This document shows positions 55,649-64,000 of a stretch of 64,000 nucleotides of DNA, in pieces. Each line of letters begins with the position of its first letter. Positions within the stretch are counted from its first letter, which is position 1. The notes below the pieces were generated by a model. That model was not told the origin of the DNA. It did no database searches and saw nothing but the letters and a program-made list of their open reading frames with translations. Origin of the DNA: Closterium sp. Naga37s-1 (Eukaryota; Streptophyta; Zygnematophyceae; Desmidiales; Closteriaceae); NCBI GenBank assembly GCA_947471745.1, contig CANJKZ010001109.1:62001-126000 (forward strand), written 5' to 3'. The translations under genes were made by a program, and so were the position numbers.

Positions 55649-58600
55649 CGGCTACTTCAAGTTTACGCCGGACAGGATCCTGGTCACCCCGCCGCTTGTT
55701 GGTCGACCCGACATACTCACCTGGAAGGAAGCCATCGAGCCCCAGCTGGAGATGGCCGGGCTGATCGGCTTCGCCCGAGGGACCGTGGCGACGCCAGAGG
55801 AGCATCACGCCGACATACGAGCGGAGTTCCGCGCCGTGCAGCTGTTGACCTTCACGGTCATCTCGCGGTGCTGCTCGCCGGGCGTGCAGATCGCCTTGAA
55901 GTGGTTCCGAGAGTACCTCGACGCCGGCCACCGGGCGTGGCACTTCATCGAGTCGACCTACCAAGTCACCGACGACTTGTTCATCGCCCAGCTGGAGGGG
56001 CAGCTGACGCACCTGCGTATGGGCGGCGAGGAGACAGCGACCGAGTACTGCAACCGGGCCCGGCGAATTCTCGCCACCATCAGGATGGCCGGCGCGCAGT
56101 ACTCGACCGCGTCGTACGTCACCCACGTCATGCAGGGAGTCTCGAGCAGCTACAACGGGCTGAAGCGGCTGTCCATGGCGCCGAGCACGAGGTCGACACT
56201 CAAAGAGGACAACTTGACCTCGTACATCCTGCAGGACGAGGCAATGCAGGAGGCTGAGCGGTCCCAGGAGCTCTTGGCGCAGGCGAACTTTGTCGTTCCA
56301 GCGAAGCAAGGAGACCGACCGGGGCAACGCGGGCAGTCTGGCGGCGGTGGTAGCAGTGGCTGGAAGCCGGTCAAGGAGGTCAACAAGAAGAAGTCGACTA
56401 AGGACAGCGGTCGAGGAGGAGGAGGTCGACGTCGGGAGTGCTGGCTGTGCGGCGACCCCGACCACCTCTCCTTCGAGTGCCCCGACCGCAGTGACTCCGA
56501 CGACGACGACGCCAAGGGAGGCCGCAGGAGGTCTAGCAGTCGTCGTCCTCGTCGAGGAGGAAGCAAGCCGCGCAAGGAGAAGCAGTCGACGACGTCGACT
56601 TCGGCGAAGGACACCGACTCCTCTGCAAGCGGCAAGGCGCGGGACGACAAGACGGCGTCGTGCTCGCTGGTCGGCGTCGTGGAGTCGACCGTCTCGTTGG
56701 CGCCGGAGGCCGGAGAGGACTTCCAGGCGGTGGCGGCAGCTGTGCAGGTGAACCCGGCGGTGGTCCTGCTCGACAGAAGCTGCTCCCACCACCTGATCGG
56801 GACGAAGAAAGTCTTCGTCGACCTGCAGCCGAGTGGCCCCATCAAGCACGTGCGCGGCTTCAATGGGGCGCTGCAGGACGTCCAGGGCCGAGGCACCGTC
56901 GCCCTGCAAGGGGAGGCTGGGAAGCAGGTGCTCATCCTCAACGTGCTGTACGTCCCGGGTGTGCGGGCCAACCTGCTGTCGGCCGGCCAACTGAAGGAGC
57001 ACGGCGTGATGCTGCAGGAGGATGGTGACGGCATGCTGCTCGTCTCGGCGGCTGGGGAGGTGCTCGGCCGGGCGACGTACTCTGGGCGAGTCCTCTGAAC
57101 CGACCTGCGTCCCTGTTCCACGAGGTCGACGTCGCCCACGCCGGAGGTTGTGGCCCTGCGGGCGATCGTCTCGAAGGCGAAGTCGACGCCGGACAGGATG
57201 CATGCGAGGCTTGCGCACATCGGCATGGACACCATCCGGAGCTCGGCGAAGAACGAGGTCGCCATAAGGCTGGACCTCAAGTCGGCGACGGGCGCCGACT
57301 CCCCGTGTGTCTCGTGCATCGGCGGGAAGCTGGCGCGGCACACCTTCCCCGACCAAGGCTCCGACGCCGACGACGTGCTGGCCGTCGTGCACATCGACCT
57401 GTGCGGGCCGTTCCGCGTGGCTGCCAAGGACGGCAGCTTGTACTTCCTGCTGCTGAAGGACCGCAAGACCCGCTTCGTGTGGGTGAGGCCGGTAGCGAAG
57501 AAGTCGGATGTGCTGCTGGAGTTCCAGAAGTGGCTGATGTTGGTGGAGAGGCAGACGAAGAAGTCGGTGCTGATGCTTCGCTCCGATCGAGGAGGGGAGT
57601 TCCTCGGGAAGAAGTTCAACGACTTCGTGGACGGACAGGGGATCGTCCACGACCTGACCTGCCCGTACACCCCACAGCAGAACGGCATGGCGGAGCGGGA
57701 GATGCGGACGGTGGTGGAGTCGGTGCGGACGATGCTGCTGCACATGGGCGTGCAGCACCACTGGTGGCACCTCGCTCTGCGGCAGGCTGTCTGGGTCCGC
57801 AACTGCCTTGAGCGGTCGACGTTGCCGCCGGGGACAACGCCGTATCAGCTGCTGACCGGGCAGAAGCCCGACTTGTCGATGGCGCGGGTGTGGGGCTGCA
57901 TGGCGCAGTTCCTTGTCCCCGAGCACCAGCATGGTGGGAAGCTGCAGCCGAAGGCCAGGTGGGGCCTTCACCTTGGCGTGTCGGGGGAGAGCAAGGGCTG
58001 GAAGCTCCTCGACATCGACGCCAACCGGGTGGTCACCACGTCGGACGTGGTGTTCTACGAGGATATGTCGCTGGAGGTGTGGAAGTCAGAACACGGGCCG
58101 GTGTCAGGTCGGACGCCTACTACCCCGCCGATCGACACCTCGACAGCGACGCTGCCTCTGCTCGCCGAGGTCGGTGAGCTTGCTGCTGAGGACGCCGAGG
58201 TCGTCCGTCCTCCTTCCCCTTCCCCTACGACCCCTGCCCCTCCCCTCGTGGCCGACTTGCACGGGCTGACTCCTCTGTCGGCCTCCGGCGATGAGGGGAG
58301 TAGTGGGACGTCGCCTTCGGCGCCGGCCAAGGGCATCGCCGGTGGCCGACGTGACGAGAAGCTGGTCGACGTGGGCTTGAAGCCGACAGGGGAGCAGGTC
58401 GAGGAGCAACAGTCGACAGGGGAGCAGGCAGCAGTGCAGCCGACCATGGAGCAGTCGGCAACCGGGCAGTCGGCAGGGATGCCGACAACAGGGGAGAGGT
58501 CGACCAGGGAGTCGACCGAGGTGCAGCAGGACGACGAGCGCAGTGACGACGGTGACGCCGTGGAGTCCACCAGGAGTGACGTGGTGGAGATTCGGCCTGA

Positions 58601-59047
58601 ACCCCGGAAGTCGGATAGAGTTCGGAGGCCGCCAGACTTCTTCGTCCCCGCTGCCTTCACCACGGTGTACGACGTGGACGATAACGATGATCTATTGCAT
58701 GACGACGCCGAGCAGGACGAGGGGTTTCCGGAGCTCGACCCGGACACGCTGGCCGACCCCGAGCACCGTTGGGACATCTCGACGATGACAGTGAAGGAGG
58801 CGCTGGCGAGCTGGAAGGGACCGGCGGTGAAGGCCGCCATGGAGGAGGAGCTTCGCAGACTCATCAACATGGGCACTTGGGAGCTGGTCGAACGCCCACC
58901 GGGGGTCAACGTCATGAAGAACCGGTGGGTGTTGACGACGAAGTACCACGTCGACGACACCGTCGAGCGCGAGAGGGCGAGGCTGGTCGTGAAGGGCTTC
59001 ACGCAGGTGTACGGCGCCGACTACGACGAGACGTTCGCGCCGGTGGG

Positions 59048-59422
59048 TGTCAGAATCCCAACCACTAGACCATTGGGATAAAAGGGCTTGTTTCAGTAGC
59101 GGGTCAGTGCGCCCATAACCCCCCAGGCGAACGCGCCTGTAACCCTCTCCAGGATCAATCGGGCATCCACAGTGCAGATCTACTGATACCCCCCCACACT
59201 GGGAGGCCCAGGACTAAGCACAGCGGCAACGGCCTACATGTGCATACACCGGGAATCGAACCCGAGACCGCTCTGATACCATGTCAGAATCCCAACCACT
59301 AGACCATTGGGATAAAAGGGCTTGTTTCAGTAGCGGGTCAGTGCGCCCATAACCCCCCAGGCGAACGCGCCTGTAACCCTCTCCAGGATCAATCGGGCAT
59401 CCACAGTGCAGATCTACTGACA
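59048..59422 (-). mobile_element. TRIM element, copy 2
   Basis: Two nearly identical 141-bp terminal repeats (59048-59188, 59282-59422) and a 93-bp middle, with target duplication GTGGG. It is the same family as the copy at 55304 and in the same orientation. Primer site TGGTATCAGAGC and B-box GGGTTCGATTCCC are on the minus strand. It interrupts the reverse-transcriptase region of the copia element. Confidence 0.9.
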
Positions 59423-61904
59423 GTGGGCAGCTACGTCACGCTGAGGATCTTCCTCAGCATCGTCGCCGTCCTCAACCTCAACCTGATGCAGCTCGACATG
59501 AAGAACGCCTTCCTGCAGAGCCAGCTCGACCGGGTGCTCTACATGTCCCAGCCGGACTACTTCAACGACGGAACCGGCCGGGTGTGCAAGCTGCTGAAGA
59601 GCCTGTACGGGCTGAAGCAGTCGCCGCTGCTGTGGTACTTGGCGCTCAACGACGTGCTGGTCGGCGCCGGGTGGAAGAAGAGCCAGGTCGACGAGGCTCT
59701 CTACTTCAAGGTCGGCGATGATGGAGTGGCCTGCTGGGTGCTGGTTTACGTCGATGACCTGCTCGCCGCCAGCAGCAGCACCGAGATGCTGAAGGAGCTG
59801 AAGGAGCTGCTGGAGTCCGCCTTTGAGCTGCGCGAGATCTCGCCGGTGCAGAAGTACCTGGGGCTGGAGATCGTCCGCGACAGGTCGGCGGGGAAGCTGT
59901 GGCTGCACCAGCAGGGCTACAGCGACAAGCTGCGTAGGCGCTTCATCGACGAGGAGCAGACCGGGCGCACTCCGCAGACGCCGGTCTCGGTCAACGCCTA
60001 CGCCGAGCTCACCTTCGACGACGAGGAGGCACAGGAGCGACAGGAGGAGGAGTACCGGCAGAAGGTCGGCTCGCTGCAGTTTGCGGCGACGATGACGAGG
60101 CCGGACATCGCCTTCGCCTGCAGCAAGCTGGGGAGCGGCCTCACGGTGAGGAGCGACCAGCACTGGCGTGAGGTCGACCGCTGCCTCGCCTACCTCGCCA
60201 ACACGCGTGACACCGGCCTGGAGTTTGGCGGTGGACCTGAGTCGCTGGAGCTGGTCGGCTACGTGGACGCCGACGACGCCGGTGACAAGCAGAACAGGAC
60301 GAGCACTGGCGGCTACGTGTTCGTCTACGGAGGGGCCGCAGTCTTCTGGTCGAGCCAGCGCATCAAGTGCGCGACGTTGTCGTCGACTGAGTCGGAGTAC
60401 GTGGCGGCCACCGAAGCCGGCAAGGAGGGACGCCGACTTCGCTTCCTCCTCGCAGAATTCCAGCAGCTGGATGCTGGGAAGCCGACTGTCCTTCGGGTGG
60501 ACAACAAGTCGGCCATCACCGTCGCTGAGGGCATGGGGTTGACGGGCAACCTCAAGCACATGGAACGGCGTTAGGCCTGGCTGCAGCACATGGTGAGGCG
60601 CGGGAAGTTCTCGCTGAAGTACATCCCAACCACCGAGCAGTAGGCCGACTTCCTGATGAAGGCGCTGCACTATCCGGCCTTCAACCGGTGCTCCGTCGCC
60701 ATCGGCCAGGTGCGCTTGGCCGACGTGGGTGACGAAGTTGACGAAGTGCAGTAGTAGGTGCCATGCCCTCTTGCATGGCTGGTGCGGTGGACGACGTGCT
60801 GTGTGTTGGGTGCACGTCGATGAGCTATTCTCCGAGGAGTACTGCCGTGTGGGCTGGGGGCCCAAGCGTGAACGAGGCAGGGGAGTGTCAACGGGAGTTG
60901 TGTGTTGGCCCCGTCCTCGCGTGGGTGGAGCCGACTTCGTGGTCGGGTGTGAGGGAAGCAGCCGACCTGCAGCAGTGGGCGAGCTGGTTGACGAGGAGGT
61001 CGACCTGCACGGGGGCCACTGCACGGGCGCCGTCTTCGGGGGAGGTCGACCTGGGAGGTCGACCTGCGGAGGACGTCAACTTGGTGACATCAACTTGGGG
61101 CAGCCGACTTCGGTGGTCGGCCGACAACCGCGCTGGTCGACGTAGAGCTAGCCGACCAGAAGTGCTGGTCGACGCGGAGCTGGCCGTCCAGAGGTGACGT
61201 CGACCTGGAGCTGGTCGACCAGGGGAGTGGTCGACCTGGTGAGGTCGACGTGGAGGTGGTCGTCGACTTGGGAGGTGGACGGGCACGTACGGGAGCAGCT
61301 GGTCGACGTGGTTACCCGGTCGACCAGGTTACCTGGGTGACGAGGTTCTGCGGAGGAGTGCGACGGTCGCCCAGGCAAAGTTGGCGAGTCCGACCTCGGT
61401 GGTGGTATCCCGAGGTCGACGTGGCGGATCAGGTGCTGTCGTCAGCACGAAGGTGACTTGGTGTGTGCGTTGTGCAGGTGACGAGGCTCAGCCTGCCAAT
61501 CGTCTGCAAGCACCTGCGAAGTGGGTGCGCTGCTGTACTGCGGGAGCAACGCTGGCACGCCGCCAACCTGCGACGTTGGCACGCTGTCGACGTTGCACTG
61601 CTGGAGCGCGGTCGACCAAGTCGTGCTGGAACACGGTCGACCAAGTCGTGCTGGAACACGGTCGACCATGCTGCACTGGCAGTCGACCGACCTGAATGCT
61701 TGCTCTGATGTAGCCTTGCCATCCCAACTTCATTGAACGATTGTTGTCATTTTTTCCTAGTGAAACTCTTGCCGATTCTCCCCGTGAACTAGCAAGCAGC
61801 GTGAACACAAGGAAACGACTAAGTGAACGAACGCAGAGATCACACGAGCACCCGTGCCTAGCCCGTAGCCTAGCTCCCGTTGCAGCAGTTATCTCCGCAT
61901 TTTC

Positions 61905-63014
61905 AGCCCAACAATTTCAAGATTTAATATATATATATATATTCATCGGATATGCATATTTTGAATACATAAATTGTCAAGGATTGTTTTATAGCAATTC
62001 CCTAATCTGGGAATGAAATATGTTACATGAAATCATGATGCTGAAAATGCATATTATCCAAGTTTTGTTTTTTGTTATCCTTTTCTTTTATGTTCTGTTA
62101 TGATATAGGTTTCACTGCTCTCCTAAATGTTGTACACTAGCATTTTATCGTAACCTGATAGCGAGCCCGCTGAATAGGCAGCGTATGGTTTGGTTGGCGG
62201 GTTTGCTTGATCAGCGAGGAGACCAACATTCACGTGCAAGCAACGTGCGGCGAGAATGCTATGAAGGACAGTATTTGTAACACGAGCTGGTGACCCAATA
62301 ACCCTATTACATCGAGTCGTTCCTTTTGTGTATGGGAAGATATCAGTCACATCCCTCCGCGAAATCCCGTTTGCCCCTGCGGGTTTTCCTCGGAGGGATT
62401 TTCGTTTTCCCGCAGTCGCGTAGCGGAGCACGCGAGGGGCGGGAGCCACCCCCCCCCCCTCCCGCCCGAAAACGGGCACCTCCAGCTGGCGCCAGCTGCG
62501 CGTAACGCCAGCAACCCGCGCCCTTGAGCTGGCAGTGGTCCCCCCCGACCGAACCCAACCCCACCCTCGGTTCGTAGTTGGGTTCCGTCCGGTAACCCAC
62601 GGAACCGTCGCCGGGCGTCGCTTCGATGACGGAACCCGTCCGCGAATTTTCGCGAGCGGACGGAGGCGACGCCCATCTACGCCGCGCTCCACTGCTCTGG
62701 CCCTCAACGGGCCCGTTTCGTTGGGCGCTCGACCCCGCTGACGTGTCGAACGCCCCCTCATGCAACCAACCACCACAATTCAGGTCGAGGCCAATACGGC
62801 CCCGCCGTCCTCTCCGAAAAGCTCCTCCTCCCGCCGTCGCGGAACGCGCCCTGCCTCGTCGCCCTTGCACCCGAGTCTGTCTCGGTGGAGGGGGATGGCA
62901 AACAGCTAATACCCAGACGGCGTTCTCATTTTGTTGCAGTCTCCGAGTTTTTCTTCCCTACTCCCTAGTTCCCAACTTCCCTGCGCTCCCGCCCTCCCTA
63001 CTGCTAGGCCTGCC
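61905..63014. other. intergenic region, no supported gene
   Basis: An AT-rich start (61905-62110, with a TA run) passes into GC-rich sequence at 62350-62880, which has long ORFs on both strands without any motif I recognise. Confidence 0.4.
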
Positions 63015-63310
63015 ATGGATACGGGCCCCGCCTCCCTACCCGTCGCGACCGAGCCGACGGTTCAACACGGCCTCATCGTGACCGCAGGCGGGGTCGAGGT
63101 GGAGGTGTTCGAAGACCAGTTGATTGCGCTAAGCGAGGCGCCGAAGGCGGAGCTCGACGAGATGATGAAGAATGCGGGCGTTGTGTACGTGTCCTGTCGA
63201 GCATTTTCGGTTTGCCATGTTTACCTATCTCTGACTCTGACTTTTCTTTTCAGCCTCTTTTCAAGGTAGAGAAGTTTAGAATGAAGAAGAAGAGGGAGGG
63301 GGTTCACTAG
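63015..63310 (+). CDS. possible small two-exon gene, 76 residues
   Basis: Exon 63015-63188 opens with MDTGPASLPVATEPTVQHG and continues to KNAGVVY. A donor GTGTCC and an acceptor TTTTCTTTTCAG at 63253 would join it to PLFKVEKFRMKKKREGVH and a stop at 63308-63310. The intron would be 65 nt. The pyrimidine-rich acceptor is good and the phase fits, but I recognise no family. It could be the start of a longer gene or part of a mobile element. Confidence 0.35.
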
Positions 63311-64000
63311 AAAGCAGCAGGATACATATAGGAAACCCTAAGGGGTTGTACTCGCTATAGAGTACCCCACTGCAGGCTAGAGAACAATGACATTCTGACA
63401 CACCCCCATAGCCAAAGTGGGGTGTAATCAGCAGAGCAAGCAAAGCAGAACAAGCTCAGGGTGGATCACAATGTCACCACTCATTCTGAGCACACGTACA
63501 AGAAGCAATAGTTTAAAGTTCACAATTATGAGCAAAGCTAGAGGCTATCGCAGAGGGCAAGTGAGGAGGAGGAGGCGAGAGTGAGAGGAGAGGAGATAGG
63601 AGGCGACGGCTGAAGCTGCAGACACACGGGCAACAGGAGTCACACTGGCACAGCGGCTACCGGAACAACGCTCCGGACTACTGGAGTAACTGGCTCCGCG
63701 GCTAAAAGTAGCGGCAGACGAGCAACGGACCCACGGGCGACTGGCACAGCTGGCTGCGACTGGGCTACCGGAGCAACTCCCCGGACTACAGGTGCTGCTG
63801 GCGACACGACGGCAACCTCAGTTCAACCTCCCCAAACAGTCCCACTCCCCCTGACACACACCCCCTGCTTCACCCCTAGCTCCACTCCCCCTTCACCCCC
63901 CTTAGTACCACTCCGACGGCTCCAACAGGTCCACCCCCCTCAGCGGCAGCTGCAGCACTGGGAGACGGAGGAGGAGGAGGAGCAGGGGACGGCACACAGA
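63311..64000. other. right end of window, nothing assigned
   Basis: Purine-rich 63540-63620 and Pro-codon-like CCCC runs 63820-63950. I see no gene I can support. Confidence 0.4.

Larger units (their letters stand above)
53797..61899 (+). mobile_element. Ty1/copia LTR retrotransposon, young, carrying two TRIM insertions
   Basis: LTRs 53797-54788 and 60886-61899 (TGTCAACGGG...ATCTCCGCA) are flanked by target duplication TTTTC (53792-53796, 61900-61904). A TGGTGCGGTGAGCG primer site follows the left LTR and a purine tract AGGCAGGGGAG precedes the right one. Between them are gag with a zinc knuckle (CWLCGDPDHLSFEC), protease, integrase (HARLAHIGMD, HIDLCGPF), reverse transcriptase (LVYVDDLLAAS) and RNase H (STESEYVA), in copia order. 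LTRs differ by about 2 percent by eye plus small indels, so it is fairly recent. It is broken, with a few breaks besides the two insertions. GTCGAC hexamers are very frequent in it. Confidence 0.95.

Noticed and set aside
62343-62870. GC-rich minus-strand ORF of 175 codons
   Set aside because: Other frames and the other strand are also open here, there is no motif, and composition is biased.

Overview
The window looks like nuclear DNA of a streptophyte green alga or early-diverging plant. The best evidence is a three-exon gene for NdhT, the J-domain subunit of the chloroplast NDH complex, which streptophytes keep and most chlorophyte algae have lost. Plant-type HNH and TPR-SGNH proteins, hydroxyproline-rich (PPSPPPP) surface proteins, GT-AG introns and Ty1/copia elements agree. 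A zygnematophyte is my best guess from the general character, but this is inference.

Layout. 1-192: first exon of an RRP17/NOL12-like nucleolar protein (minus). 674-7274: a twelve-exon minus-strand gene for a 982-residue TPR protein with a C-terminal SGNH-hydrolase-like domain; every splice phase agrees. 7275-8418: divergent promoter region with duplicated fragments, palindromes and a Harbinger-type MITE. 8419-10180: four-exon HNH-nuclease gene with one in-frame stop. 10.2-14.5 kb: minisatellite, G-tracts, no recognised gene. 14.5-17.8 kb: a candidate spliced unit built from repeated exon-intron modules, ending in an array of near-exact 150-bp units (75-nt exon plus 75-nt intron). 18.0-21.8 kb: a MITE and a hAT element. 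21838-31938: a thirteen-exon minus-strand gene for a membrane-anchored aspartic-protease-like protein lacking both catalytic aspartates, fused to a proline-rich wall-type domain. 32585-44881: an old plus-strand LTR element with a minus-strand Ty1/copia element (36281-43056) nested in it. 45521-46807: intronless membrane protein with a proline-rich stalk; a MITE abuts and supplies the last base of its stop codon. 47949-49839: ndhT. 50239-51777: intronless gene for an apparently disordered protein with twelve R-C-x-W-P-R motifs. 53797-61899: a younger Ty1/copia element carrying two very young TRIM elements. 61.9-64 kb: little that can be assigned.

Two things stand out. First, the CxWPR repeat protein is conserved at protein level across its repeats while codons vary, and has a plausible plastid-targeting N-terminus; its architecture is like that of phase-separating scaffolds such as pyrenoid Rubisco linkers, though this is only an analogy. 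Second, every complete multi-exon host gene here carries partial tandem copies of its own exon edges, often still with a usable splice site, and several copies meet at a short palindrome of the form TTTTGAGNCGNCTCAAAA. The intronless genes do not show this. Together with the 150-bp exon-intron array, this suggests that local duplication of exon-intron junctions is an active force in this genome.
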